Shown: positions 28,033-38,065, counted from the stretch's first letter. The stretch: DNA of 64,000 nucleotides from DATFVA01 sp963800255 (GCA_963800255.1 CAWDAK010000008.1:372001-436000), one strand, 5' to 3'. A program made the numbers and translations. Notes: generated from the letters alone by a model not told the origin.

Positions 28033-29994
28033 TTATTTTACCAACAACATTTTTCTAGAAATCTGGACATTTCCTGCTTCAAGTTTATACAGGTAAATGC
28101 CGCTGGCAAGTCTGCTTGCATCGAAATTAACCGAATGGGTACCAGCCGAGAAATTCTGGTTATTTACCAGGGTAGTAACTAACTGTCCGAGTATATTATA
28201 AACCCGGAGAGAAACATTACTTCTTTCCGGCATATCGAACTTTATGGTTGTGCTGGGGTTGAAAGGATTCGGATAGTTCTGATACAGGCTGAACCTGTCA
28301 GGGATCTGCTGAGCCTGGTCACCGGGAGCAATTCCTGTTACAGGCGAACCGAAATTAAGAACAGCCCAATATTCAGAATTTGCAAGGTTGAAGTATCCAG
28401 GATCACCATTTCCGTAAGGATCTGTGAATGGTTCATTCGGTACATTCGGCTGCCAGGTCCAGTAAGCATAAGCATCGCCATAGAGCGCATCTGTATAGCT
28501 GGATCCGAAGCTGCCTCCCATATTGTATCCTATGCAGGATTGGTTAGCCACATTAGGATTATAGATTTTCATTTCCATATCCCAGACACCCGTATTAGTA
28601 TCGATTACGGCAGCCCACTGAGCATAGTCACTGGCAAAGAAAACCCTCTGTGAATCACCATAGCAGATTGAACCGCGGAATTCTTCAGGAATATAAGTGG
28701 TATCTCCGCCATTCAGGGTCATCTCAGGTCCCAGAACCCAGTAATGATAAGGACCATCAGGTGCAGCGTAAGAATTACCGTCATACCAGCCCTTCATATC
28801 CATTCCCAACCTGTTAGATAAACTTATGAACAGCTGATCGCCTGTCCATTTACCGTTCCAGTAAAGGTTCGTAGAATCATTATGGAATTCATCCCAATGA
28901 ACAAATACATAGAGATAGTTATCTGACCAGAGCAATTTAGCATCAAGTGCATCCAGATCAGGTTCAGTTAGTCCATCACGATAATAATAGTTGGTCCAGA
29001 CATCATAACCGGAATTTGTAATCATCCCGATATCGGCGGCACTCTGCCAATCTGATTCATCCATCATACCGTCAACGGTTATGTTCGCTCTCTGAACCCC
29101 TGGTACGTCAACCTCACGCCTGGTGATATCGTCGCTGCCGGGTGTAAATTTAAGAATTGCCCAATAATTTGAATTTGCAAGGTTATACTGACCAGGGTCG
29201 CCATTTCCAACAGGATCGGTAAACGGCTCATCTGCTACATTAGGCTGCCAGGTAAAATAAGCATATGCATCGCCGTATAGAGCATCTGTATAGCTTGAAC
29301 CGGCACTTCCGCCAATGTTAAATCCGATGCGTGATTGAGCATTTACATTAGGATTGTAAATTGCCATTTCCATATCCCATACACCTGTATTGGTATCGAT
29401 AACCGCAGCCCATCTTGCAATATCAGAAGCATGGAAAATCTGGAGTGAATCTGATTGATCAATACATTTTCTGTACTCTTCAGGAACATAAGTAGTATCC
29501 CCGCCATTCAGCGTCACATCAGAGCCTAATATCCAGAAGTGATATGGACCGTCAGGAGCTGCATAGGAATTTCCATCGTACCATCCCTGCATATTCCTTG
29601 CTATGCGGTTAGAAAGACTTACAAATAATTGATCACCTGTCCATTTGCCATTCCAATAAAGGTTGGTGGAATCATTATGGAATTCATCCCAATGGACGAA
29701 AACGTATAATGTATCTTTCGACCACAGCATTCTGCCATAAAGTGCATCGAAATCAGGTTCTGTCAGACCATCGCGGTAATAATAGTCAGCATAAATCTCA
29801 TAACCACTGTTAGTTACCAGATCAGCATGAGCCGCATTACTCCATTCAGCCTCATTCATCATACCATCAATAGTTATTGCTCCGGAGTCGACTTTAGGAA
29901 CGTCAACTTCCTTCCTTATGTAATCCTGAGCAAAAACAGATGTTGTACCAATTATGAGCAGGAGCCAGAAAGATAGTAACTTGAACTTACTCAT
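28033..29994 (-). CDS. Secreted protein with two CBM9-like domains and type IX-like sorting tail
   Basis: 653 residues. Signal peptide to about residue 22 (LLLIIGTTSVFAQ). Residues 26-284 and 292-549 are an internal duplication with a period of 266 residues. Each starts EVDVP, contains ITIDGMMNEAEW or ITVDGMMDESDW, then LYVFVHWDEFHNDSTNLYW and ends WxWQPNV-EPFTDP-GNGDPG. The IDG-x-EW start and the strand pattern resemble family 9 carbohydrate-binding modules and their relatives. Residues 566-653 are a type IX secretion-like tail (LYQNYPNPFNPSTTIKF, GIYLYKLEAG, KMLLVK). It is likely a cell-surface glycan-binding protein of the utilisation system. No catalytic domain is visible. Confidence 0.8.
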   Translation of the reverse strand: MSKFKLLSFWLLLIIGTTSVFAQDYIRKEVDVPKVDSGAITIDGMMNEAEWSNAAHADLVTNSGYEIYADYYYRDGLTEPDFDALYGRMLWSKDTLYVFVHWDEFHNDSTNLYWNGKWTGDQLFVSLSNRIARNMQGWYDGNSYAAPDGPYHFWILGSDVTLNGGDTTYVPEEYRKCIDQSDSLQIFHASDIARWAAVIDTNTGVWDMEMAIYNPNVNAQSRIGFNIGGSAGSSYTDALYGDAYAYFTWQPNVADEPFTDPVGNGDPGQYNLANSNYWAILKFTPGSDDITRREVDVPGVQRANITVDGMMDESDWQSAADIGMITNSGYDVWTNYYYRDGLTEPDLDALDAKLLWSDNYLYVFVHWDEFHNDSTNLYWNGKWTGDQLFISLSNRLGMDMKGWYDGNSYAAPDGPYHYWVLGPEMTLNGGDTTYIPEEFRGSICYGDSQRVFFASDYAQWAAVIDTNTGVWDMEMKIYNPNVANQSCIGYNMGGSFGSSYTDALYGDAYAYWTWQPNVPNEPFTDPYGNGDPGYFNLANSEYWAVLNFGSPVTGIAPGDQAQQIPDRFSLYQNYPNPFNPSTTIKFDMPERSNVSLRVYNILGQLVTTLVNNQNFSAGTHSVNFDASRLASGIYLYKLEAGNVQISRKMLLVK

Positions 29995-30062
29995 TTTAAC
30001 CTCCCGGTTTTTTGATTGTGAATTAGTTTATTTACGAGTCCCAGATCATTTTATTTAAGATA

Positions 30063-31355
30063 TTAAAGCTTATACCTGATGGTAATTGCCGGAATAACAA
30101 GATCGGAATTATAAATTCCGTTGAAGCCTGTTTTTGTTCCTTCTATTTTCTTATCAACGCCAAAAGCGTATGAAACTGAAAGGTCTGCTGAAAGGTTCTC
30201 ATCAACATATCCTAATCCCAGGGAAACACGATGCTGATCTACAGAGGGGAACAAATATGAATAGGTTGATTCTGAATTCGGACTCTGGCTGAAGCGATAA
30301 CCTAATCTCAGGTGAATCTCAGAGAGTAGAAATTCAAGTCCGAATCCTGCATCGATTGTGTTTTGAAAATCCAAGTTAAATTCTGTAGTGTTTATTCCGC
30401 TCAATGTATCAATACCTGGGGCATTATTCTGCCACACAGGATTGTTAAAATCATAGGTTATGCTTTTCTGCGTACCCGACCACATACTATATTGTATGTC
30501 TGCATTAGCGATTATATTTTCGTTGAGTTTGTAAACCATTCCAGCACCAGCCACCCATGGCATCTCAAATTTGGAAGACAAATCTGCCGTGGAGGAGGCT
30601 GAATCAAGATCAGTGAAAAATTCTGTATCAGCACTTCCGGATAAATCAGCTGAAAATCCGCTCCTTGCCATAACACCAATCTGCAGATCTGTACCGGCTT
30701 CATATAAAAAACCAAGTCCGAATCCGTATGTCCATGCATCTTCATTATAGTGAAACTGGTACGAAGCTAATCCTGTACTAAGACTGTCGAACCATGAGGG
30801 ATTCTCCTGCGGAAACGCGGTTTCCTGTTTAACCTGGTAAGCACTTACGGTTACACCTATTGTCAGATTGTTAAAACGTAAGGCTCCGGATACAGAAGCA
30901 GCATCGATTTTAATTCTATTATAAAGATTAAATGCAGAGGTGGAAGTAGTTGAGTCAGTCTGCTGCAATGCCAGGAAAGGCCATTCTACATTATAGTTGA
31001 ATGCTCTTCCATACGACAGGCTGACAATTAAGTCGGGGGAAAAAGCCCAGCCCAATCCGCCCTCTAATGCGAAATGGTCATTCTCATATGATTTATGTAA
31101 ACCTTTCGTATCGCCTTCAAACTTCTGCTGGCCCACCAGGTCTGCAATAGTTAATTCAAGGTATTTATCAGAAATCCTGATAAGTCCGGCAGGGTTGCCC
31201 AGCACAGAATTGAGTCCATCTCCGCCCGCAAAATAAAGTCCATCGAGGGAAAGTGTCTTTGCTCCAGGGATAACATTAAGATCTGCTCCGCCTGCAAACA
31301 GGTTAGAACCGGTCAATAGTATACCTATTATAATTAAACTTATTTTAGATCCCAT
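30063..31355 (-). CDS. OmpP1/FadL-like outer-membrane barrel protein
   Basis: 430 residues. Signal peptide MGSKISLIIIGILLTGSNLFAGG, then GAKTLSLDGLYFAGGDGLNSVLGNPAGLI, the N-terminal hatch motif of FadL/PorV-type barrels, and many amphipathic strands ending PAITIRYKL. Such proteins pass hydrophobic molecules or serve as type IX secretion attachment factors. It follows the lipoprotein gene by 20 bases and precedes the CBM9-like secreted protein, whose sorting tail could depend on it. That functional link is inference; the barrel call itself is fairly secure. Confidence 0.78.
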   Translation of the reverse strand: MGSKISLIIIGILLTGSNLFAGGADLNVIPGAKTLSLDGLYFAGGDGLNSVLGNPAGLIRISDKYLELTIADLVGQQKFEGDTKGLHKSYENDHFALEGGLGWAFSPDLIVSLSYGRAFNYNVEWPFLALQQTDSTTSTSAFNLYNRIKIDAASVSGALRFNNLTIGVTVSAYQVKQETAFPQENPSWFDSLSTGLASYQFHYNEDAWTYGFGLGFLYEAGTDLQIGVMARSGFSADLSGSADTEFFTDLDSASSTADLSSKFEMPWVAGAGMVYKLNENIIANADIQYSMWSGTQKSITYDFNNPVWQNNAPGIDTLSGINTTEFNLDFQNTIDAGFGLEFLLSEIHLRLGYRFSQSPNSESTYSYLFPSVDQHRVSLGLGYVDENLSADLSVSYAFGVDKKIEGTKTGFNGIYNSDLVIPAITIRYKL

Positions 31356-31375
31356 TATCTTCTCCTGGTTTGAGT

Positions 31376-32326
31376 TTAATTGGTATTAAAAGTAACATAG
31401 GCATAATAATCAGTTACCCTAGTTCTGCCTTCCCCGTCCCAAAACCTGTTAGCTATCCAGATGTAATAAGAAGTATTTCTTTTTAAACCGCCTTCAATAT
31501 AAGGAGTGAATACAAATGTTTCGGGTAAGTCCTGTCCTGCAATTACTGGCGATGCTATCACGTTCTTCTTGCCATAATAAGTACCGCCGGCACTATCACT
31601 TACGGAGTATACTTCCCAGGCTATTGCTGAACCATTGTATTGACTGCCTTCTGTAATTCCAATAGCGGCTATTAACGAATCCTGGACCTGTGTTATTTGC
31701 CAGGAGATTAAAGGATTATTACTTGTTCTCGGCTGTTCAACTGAAATCGTTCCTAATTTTCCACGGGATTCTATATTATAGATATTGACGTAGTTATCCA
31801 GATTTTGAGTTATTTGAAAATAATCCCGGGGTGAAAATCTGACGGTATCCCCATTTGACTGATAATTTGTAATCGAAGAATCAAGCACGATTATTTTATT
31901 CTGCTCTGAAGAAATCTTACTCCAGTTTTCAGCTTTCATTATCCAGAAAGTGTATGTACTGTCTTCAATCAGGGTATCAAGAAAACTCCCGTTATACTGA
32001 CTCGTCAGATCCTGGGCTCCTGCAGGAAGCACACCGTACTGTACAGGAAAATGAATCTGGTTATCCGCCTTGTAAATCAACCAGATAAGGCTGGAATCAA
32101 TAGCCGCATGCGTTCCCCTGTTTACCCCCAAAACGGTTACATATCCACCCAGCCAGGTGACTTTAGGGGTAAAAGAACTATCCTGGATCATTATCTCTGA
32201 CAATCCGTCTGATCCTGCATAAGGGGCCAGGGTATTGTCTTCTTTATTGCAGGAGAAAAATATCATTGCCGTCAGAATAACTGATACTACGGGGATGACG
32301 GTCAACTTTGTAAAATAACTTTTCAT
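31376..32326 (-). CDS. Outer-membrane-type lipoprotein of unknown function
   Basis: 316 residues. The N-terminus MKSYFTKLTV...MIFFSC has a lipobox with Cys26, so it should be lipidated and anchored. The rest is polar and beta-rich, with two similar sections (about 110-170 and 215-310) built of repeated strands such as YTFWIMKAENW and YYIWIANRFW, which look like fibronectin type III-like folds. I do not recognise a named family. Being between the GWxTD gene and the FadL-like gene, within the ABC importer operon, it is probably an envelope part of the same sugar system. Confidence 0.7.
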   Translation of the reverse strand: MKSYFTKLTVIPVVSVILTAMIFFSCNKEDNTLAPYAGSDGLSEIMIQDSSFTPKVTWLGGYVTVLGVNRGTHAAIDSSLIWLIYKADNQIHFPVQYGVLPAGAQDLTSQYNGSFLDTLIEDSTYTFWIMKAENWSKISSEQNKIIVLDSSITNYQSNGDTVRFSPRDYFQITQNLDNYVNIYNIESRGKLGTISVEQPRTSNNPLISWQITQVQDSLIAAIGITEGSQYNGSAIAWEVYSVSDSAGGTYYGKKNVIASPVIAGQDLPETFVFTPYIEGGLKRNTSYYIWIANRFWDGEGRTRVTDYYAYVTFNTN

Positions 32327-32362
32327 AAGGTCTTATTCCTTATATATTAATCTTGTCTATAA

Positions 32363-33710
32363 TTAATGGAGATACTCTCTCCAGTTTGGATCAGAAATTT
32401 CTCCCTCTTTGGTAGAATGGATTAATGTATAATTTCCATTCCCCCTGAGATCGGCAAATACAAAAACGAAATTTTTATCTTGATTGTATTTCCAGACTTC
32501 ATAACTTTTTGTTCCGGCTTCAGTGGAGTGACTCTCAATATCGTCAGGCATCCCGTATTTTATCAGTACTCTGCCCCTGTCTGACTTCCAGCCCTCTTTC
32601 CCTGCCCACTTAAAATTTGTATTTGCATAATGGAATCGCTCCATCACCTTACGAAGGTATTCATTTTCGGGGGTTCCGGGTACAGGATCTTTCTCTGCCC
32701 AAAAGTTGATTACATAATGAGCTTTGCCCGTGAGATCGAGATTTTTATAGTTATTATAATCTTCCGGTGTACCTATATACTTAATAAGGCCGCCTTCAAT
32801 TTCTGCTTCTTCTTCGGTGAGGCGGGTTTGATGAACTACTGAATCCATCTGGATAATTTCAAAAGATCTAGATTGAGAAACGCTGTTATCCCCGGTAGGA
32901 ATCACTGACTGATATATTCAGATTATAGACACCGGTCGGAAGTTTCGATACATTAATTCCATGCGTTATACTGACATTTCCGGCTTTTTTATCATAGTCA
33001 ATACCTGACAATTTTTTAACAATTTTTCCGGTATTGTCCATGATCGTATATTCTCCGGCTATATTTTCATCGCCGGGTTTGTTATATACCTCATAAAAAA
33101 AAGTGAGCTGCGAGTTCAATGCTCCGTATCTTCTCCAGGGATTGGGAAATACTTTTTTATCCCCTTTCACGAAAGGCGAGCTATCAACACCATTGCTCAC
33201 ACCGGAAACAAATTCAATCTGGCTGATAGAAAATGTACCGGCATCAAATTCCGGAACAGTAAGATTGAACTTTGCTTCTCCTTTTTTCTGAATTCCCTGT
33301 ACTGAAACTTTTACCTTAACGTTATAAGTCCCGGGATTCATAAGTTCCGCCCACTGGTCATAAACAACAAGACGGTTAGATTTCGTTGAATCCCGGGGAA
33401 GGAGAGCGTTCGTATTCCATTGTTTATCATATACTGTTTTTCCATCCAGTGGATTACTTATTGCTGATTCTATTGTGAATTCTTTCACTGAATCTGTACC
33501 TGAAGCATCGCCTGAAATCTGGTCAGAAAAAAACATCAAATAAAACTCTGTATAACTTTTGTTCTCTTTTCCCATAAATGAAGCATAATCAACATAGAAC
33601 TGCAGATCGCCTTTGCTAACTGCAGGTGAATCCTGTGCATAACAATTAACCGCAGCAATGAAGGCAGTTAAAAGTATAATTATTGGTTTTTTATTATTCT
33701 TTAAGTCCAC
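32363..33710 (-). pseudogene. GWxTD domain protein, frameshifted
   Basis: First frame (33710 to 32886): signal peptide KKPIIILLTAFIAAVNCYAQ and beta-rich domain ending NLNISVSDSYRG and a stop. Second frame (to 32363): NSVSQSRSFEI onward, RLTEEEAEIEGGLIKYI, INFWAEKDPVPGTPENEY and the family signature GWKSDRGRVLIKYGMPDDIE. One extra base in the CCCC run at 32890-32893 (GGGG in minus sense) separates them; three Gs give DSYRDNSVSQ. The GWxTD family is exported and of unknown function; this copy has Ser instead of Thr in the signature. The gene overlaps the upstream permease gene by 17 bases, so it is part of the sugar importer operon, which is unusual. Confidence 0.75.
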
Positions 33711-34524
33711 TTAAAGTAATCCCCTTAATGAAATATTTTTGTGCAAAGAAAAATATAATTAATATAGGGAGCACAGCGGTTACAGAACCTGCCATCAGAA
33801 GATCCCATTGAGTTAAGTAACGATCTCGGAAGATTGCAAGTCCAAGCTGCACCGTCCTCATGCTCTCCGAATTTATTACAATGAGAGCCCAAATAAAGTC
33901 ATTAAACACGCCCATAAACGTGAAAATAGCCAGTGTTGCAAGTGCAGGCTTGGAAAGAGGGACAATTATTTTCCTCAGGATGGTTAGTTTACTAGCTCCG
34001 TCAATAACCGCGGCTTCTTCCAGCTCCTTCGGTATTGTCATAAAAAATTGCCTGAGAAGAAAAACACCGAACGCTGAAGCAAGACCGGGAACGATCAATG
34101 CCTGGTATGAATCCACCCAGCCCAGCCAGTAAAGCACCATAAAACTGGGAATCATAGTAACGTTGTAGGGTATCATCATTGTACCGAGAAAAATAAAGAA
34201 GAGTGTATTTCTTCCCCAGAATCTCAGGCGTGCGAAAGCGTATGCCGCCATAGAGCAGGTGATAAGCTGACCAAGAGTAACCAGTAAAGCTACACCTATA
34301 CTGTTCAGGTAATATCTTGCGAATGGTGCTGCTTCAAATACTTTTATATAATTATCAAAATGTACAACGGAAGGAAACCACTTCGGCGGGTAGACGTAGA
34401 TTTCACTCATATCCTTCACAGAGGTGAGTATCATCCATATAAATGGAGCTGCGGTGAAGAACGCGAGAATGTAAATAAACAAATGTTCAGATATGTTTTT
34501 TACAATAGTAGATTTTTTAGCCAT
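33694..34524 (-). CDS. Carbohydrate ABC transporter permease, MalG type
   Basis: 276 residues with six predicted membrane helices. The EAA loop that docks the ATPase is clear at 170-192 (EAAVIDGASKLTILRKIIVPL). The periplasmic start WMILTSVKDMSEIYVYPPKWFP is typical of the MalG/LacG/UgpE branch. It forms the inner-membrane channel with the permease encoded just upstream, whose stop overlaps this start by one base. The partner ATPase is not encoded in this window, so a shared MsmX-like ATPase elsewhere probably powers it. Confidence 0.93.
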   Translation of the reverse strand: MAKKSTIVKNISEHLFIYILAFFTAAPFIWMILTSVKDMSEIYVYPPKWFPSVVHFDNYIKVFEAAPFARYYLNSIGVALLVTLGQLITCSMAAYAFARLRFWGRNTLFFIFLGTMMIPYNVTMIPSFMVLYWLGWVDSYQALIVPGLASAFGVFLLRQFFMTIPKELEEAAVIDGASKLTILRKIIVPLSKPALATLAIFTFMGVFNDFIWALIVINSESMRTVQLGLAIFRDRYLTQWDLLMAGSVTAVLPILIIFFFAQKYFIKGITLSGLKE

Positions 34525-35489
34525 TAACCACCGTACACATAAACTTTATTTTTCATGTATTTAACCTGGGCAAGAGTGAGAAGAAATAGAATTGCAAACA
34601 GCACATACGCCGCTGCTGAGGCATAACCCATCTCAAAGAATTTGAACGCGTGCTCATAAACATAGAACACCATTACCTTTGTGGAACCAAGGGGACCGCC
34701 CGAGGTTAGCACATACACTATGTCGAATACCTGGAATGAACTGATCATCGACATCACCATAATGAAAAAAGTGGTAGGCGCAAGCAGCGGGATAGTGATA
34801 TTCTTAAACTTCGACCATTGCCCTGCCCCGTCGATTTCTGCTGCCTCATAGTATTGATCGGGGATTGCCTGCAGACCAGCGGCGAAGAGCACCATATTTA
34901 TACCGAATGTTTTCCATACACCCATTACTATCAGCGCGAACATTGCAGCTGTAGGATCGTTCAGCCAGTTGACAGGATCAAAACCAAATAAGCCGATAAA
35001 ATAATTTACGAGTCCGAAGTTCGGATCATAAAGCCAGCGCCAGATAACCGCGGCTGCTACTGGAGAAATAATTACGGGAGCAAAAAACAAGGTGCGCAGA
35101 AGTTTTTTTCCGAATATTTTTTTATGCAGTATATAAGCAACAAGCAGGGAGAAGCCCATATTCAAGGGGATCGTTCCTAAAGTATAGTATGCGGTATTCT
35201 TCAGAACATTCCAGAATTCTGCGCTTTGAAACATCCTGATGTAATTGTCTAATCCCACAAAAGTCGATTGCCCGCTGAACATATTCCATTTCTGAAAGCT
35301 CAGATAGAAAGAAAAGAAAACGGGGAAAAGAATGAATGCGGTGAATATTACGAGAGTTGGAGAAAGGAAAAGGAGAGCTGAGAATAGATCACCTTTTTTA
35401 TGTTTTGATTTCTTAGGAACAGGCTGTTTCCCGACAGCTGCTGCTTCCAGCACTCTCTCATCCTGTACTTCGGGAGTAGTATTGAACAA
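34524..35489 (-). CDS. Carbohydrate ABC transporter permease, MalF type
   Basis: 321 residues. A hydrophilic N-terminal tail of about 35 residues precedes six membrane helices. The EAA loop is at 215-238 (EAAEIDGAGQWSKFKNITIPLLAP). FLSPTLVIFTAFILFPVFFSFYLSFQKW is the usual first helix of the MalF/LacF/UgpA branch. It follows the binding-protein gene by 6 bases and is coupled to the MalG-type gene. It should carry mono- or oligosaccharides delivered by the binding protein. Confidence 0.93.
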   Translation of the reverse strand: MFNTTPEVQDERVLEAAAVGKQPVPKKSKHKKGDLFSALLFLSPTLVIFTAFILFPVFFSFYLSFQKWNMFSGQSTFVGLDNYIRMFQSAEFWNVLKNTAYYTLGTIPLNMGFSLLVAYILHKKIFGKKLLRTLFFAPVIISPVAAAVIWRWLYDPNFGLVNYFIGLFGFDPVNWLNDPTAAMFALIVMGVWKTFGINMVLFAAGLQAIPDQYYEAAEIDGAGQWSKFKNITIPLLAPTTFFIMVMSMISSFQVFDIVYVLTSGGPLGSTKVMVFYVYEHAFKFFEMGYASAAAYVLFAILFLLTLAQVKYMKNKVYVYGG

Positions 35490-35495
35490 TTTTGC

Positions 35496-36807
35496 CTACT
35501 TTTGTTTTATTGCCTGATTAGATTTTGCCGCTGCCTCATCGAGGGCTTTTTTAACGTCTACTTTTCCCAGGGTGGCTCTTTCAATTGCCTGGGAGACGTT
35601 TTGAGTTACTTCGAGTGCTCCATAATCTATAGAACGCTGAGCCTGTCCTACGTCCATCTGATCAACAAACACTTTAAAATTGGGATTTTCAGTAAGATAT
35701 TTCTGAAATTCCGGAACATTATGAACAGCGTGTCGAATCGGCAGATATCCTGATTTCATCGCCCAGAATGCCTGAACTTCGGGTTTAATCATCCATTTTA
35801 GAAATTTCCAGGCTTCCTTGGGGTGTTTGCTTTGTTTGAATATCGCAAGGTATTCACCGCCTACTACGGTTGCCTGCTTTTTCGGTCCTGCCGGTAAGGG
35901 GGCAAATGCCCAGTTCAGGTTTTTAAGCAGATCTTTATACCTGGGCAGATTCCAGGGCCCGTCCATAGCCATCGCAAGTCTCTTTGAAGTGAATGCAACA
36001 TCGAAATCTGTGGTAAACGAACTTAGATTCTGTTCACGGTACATTTGTTTCCATAGAGTCAGAGCTTCAACTCCCGGCTGTTCATTATACATTACATGCG
36101 TTTGAGCCGAATCAATAATGTTTCCTCCAGCCTGCCATAAGTAAGGCATAAACTGCCAGACCATCCAGGGACCCTGCGGTCCTGCCGCAGGGTAAACCGG
36201 TACAAAGAATCCTACTTGTTCAAATGTACCGTCGTTATTGTTATCAATCGTTAATTTCTTTGAGTATTCGTGAAGTTCATCCCAGTTTTTTGGGGGGATG
36301 TTCAGGATCTAGACCTGCGGCCTTAAACATATCCTTGTTGTAAAGCAGTGCAAGATTAGTAGCTTCCATCGGCATGCTGTAAAGAGTACCTCTCCAGGAA
36401 GCAGATTGGCGGAGTGCAGGATAAATGTCTTCAAGATCTTCCTTTGTTATGCCGTCATCTCCGTTTATAAAATCATCCATCTTGTATATAGCATCTGCGT
36501 CCACCAGGTTTTCCATAAAATCGGAGTGGAGCCATGAGATATCAGGAGCAGTTTTGCTTTGAATTGCTGTGATTAATTTCTGAATCAGAGCGTCGCCCGT
36601 AGGGATATACTGCGCCTTAATAGTTATTCCCGGGTTTTCTTTCTCAAATTTTGCAATAAGTTCATTTAACGCAGGCACAGTTGATGAAACAAAGCTATGC
36701 CAGAATATGATCTCAACCTTGCCGTCGGCAGAAGGTTCGTTTTTATCTCCCCCGCAGTTTAATGCGAATAAAGAAATCAATACAGCAGTAAAAATGTATT
36801 TTTTCAC
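35496..36807 (-). pseudogene. Sugar ABC transporter substrate-binding protein, frameshifted
   Basis: The first frame (36807 to 36277) holds a signal ending FALNC (possible lipobox, Cys18) and a family 1 extracellular binding-protein start (VEIIFWHSFVSSTVPALNELIAKFEKENPGI, TAPDISWLHSDFMENLVD, MPMEATNLALLYNKDMF). The second frame continues PPKNWDELHEYSKKL to a normal C-terminus at 35496 (YLAIFKQSKHPKEAWKFLKWM). The break is in the run C6-A6 at 36286-36297 (minus sense): one base too many. Such a run is a classic site of assembly error, and also of polymerase slippage, which could make some full product anyway. It recognises the sugar imported by the two permeases. Two LacI-type operators lie upstream. 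Confidence 0.82.
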
Positions 36808-36897
36808 TTAATCCTCTTTGTTATTAAGGTTGAGCAGGACGCAGTTCCTGCTGGTGACTCCCATTTCCTGGTGAAATTCATTAAAGTCCTTTTTAAT

Positions 36898-36909
36898 GCA
36901 AACGTTTGC
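36898..36909. promoter_or_regulatory. LacI-type operator in front of the binding-protein gene
   Basis: GCAAACGTTTGC is a perfect 12-bp palindrome with the central CG expected for LacI/GalR-family regulators. It lies 91 bases upstream of the binding-protein start and is identical to the site in front of the regulator gene at 38050-38061. Confidence 0.8.
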
Positions 36910-36986
36910 GCAAATTTCTGAAAGTTATACTTAAAGTAAACTTTCCAACGTAAATGAATTATTATTAGAACTCTCTCCCCACAGGA

Positions 36987-38030
36987 TCAGCTAACCGCTG
37001 CCGGACTTACAGTATCTGCAATTTTCTTAACAGAACCCCGGACGATTAATTCAGATTTCAGGACTATTTTTCTAGGGACTATTTTGCCTTTGGACGTAAG
37101 GCCATCAATTAGGAGCTTAACGGCAACTTCTCCCATTATTTCCTTCGGTTGTCTTACGGCCGTCAGTGGAGCAAAAAGAAATGGAGCAAAATCAACATCA
37201 TCAAATGAAACAAGGGAAAGATCATCGGGAATAATTAACTTCTCTTCTGATACCGCCTCCAGTGCGCCAAGCGTAATTAAATCACTTGTAGTAAAAATTG
37301 CGGTGGGCGGCTGCTCGAGACCGAGAAGAAATTTTGTTTCAATATAACCGTTTTCTTTTCTGAAATCTTTTCCCACTATATAATTCCTGTTAACTTCAAT
37401 GCCGCCGTCTTTTAATGCATCAAGGTAGCCTTTTAAACGTGCATTATTTGTATAAGTATCAGGCAGGCCCTGTATAACCGCTATTTTATTGTGCCCCATC
37501 GATATCAGGTATTCAGTTGCTTTGTAAGCGCCTGTGTAGTTATCTACCACTACAGAGCTTGTGTCTAGATCATCAAAACTTCTATCAAGGAGTACAAGAG
37601 GGACAGAGTCATCCATCAATTTTTTAATGTGTGAAAATGTTGTTCCTACAGGCATTACAATAAAGCCATCCACTCCTTTGCTTATGAGCAGTTCAACCTG
37701 CTCAAGCTCTGTTTTTATATCTTCATCGGTATTACAGACTATTAAACTATAGCCTGCCTGGTAAGCATGTGTCTGGATTATCCTGGTAACGTGAGCGAAG
37801 AAAGGATTGGAAATATCAGGAACGATAAGTCCTATTGTAAGTGTTTTTTTTAGTCTTAATCCCCGCGCTAACTGGTTTGGTTTGTAATTTAATTTCTTGG
37901 CTGCTTTTAGAATCAGAGTTTCTGTTTCTTCACTTATTCTGTACTTCTTTGTCTTGTTGTTCAGAACCCGTGAAACTGTGGAAACAGAAACACCAGCTTT
38001 ATCTGCAATATCGTTTAATGTTATAGCCAT
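36987..38030 (-). CDS. LacI-family transcriptional regulator
   Basis: 347 residues. The N-terminal helix-turn-helix ITLNDIADKAGVSVSTVSRVLN (3-24) with the hinge NYKPNQLARGLRLKKT is typical of LacI/GalR. The rest is a periplasmic-binding-like sensor (IGLIVPDISNPFFAHVTRIIQ, VDGFIVMP, VLLDRSFDD, DLSLVSFDDVDFAPF). It most likely represses the sugar importer operon and itself until an inducing sugar binds: a perfect operator lies 20 bases before its start and the same sequence lies before the binding-protein gene. The effector is not known. Confidence 0.93.
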   Translation of the reverse strand: MAITLNDIADKAGVSVSTVSRVLNNKTKKYRISEETETLILKAAKKLNYKPNQLARGLRLKKTLTIGLIVPDISNPFFAHVTRIIQTHAYQAGYSLIVCNTDEDIKTELEQVELLISKGVDGFIVMPVGTTFSHIKKLMDDSVPLVLLDRSFDDLDTSSVVVDNYTGAYKATEYLISMGHNKIAVIQGLPDTYTNNARLKGYLDALKDGGIEVNRNYIVGKDFRKENGYIETKFLLGLEQPPTAIFTTSDLITLGALEAVSEEKLIIPDDLSLVSFDDVDFAPFLFAPLTAVRQPKEIMGEVAVKLLIDGLTSKGKIVPRKIVLKSELIVRGSVKKIADTVSPAAVS

Positions 38031-38049
38031 CTAAAATTACAAAATTAGC

Positions 38050-38061
38050 GCAAACGTTTGC
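38050..38061. promoter_or_regulatory. LacI-type operator in front of the regulator gene
   Basis: GCAAACGTTTGC, identical to the site at 36898-36909. It begins 5 bases downstream of the -10 element of the promoter at 38066-38094, so a bound repressor would block transcription start. This supports autoregulation. Confidence 0.8.
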
Positions 38062-38065
38062 ACAG

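Noticed and set aside
36172..36192. Strong palindrome CCCTGCGG/CCGCAGGG as a terminator or operator
   Set aside because: It lies inside the coding sequence of the binding protein with no T-run, so it is most simply coding sequence.
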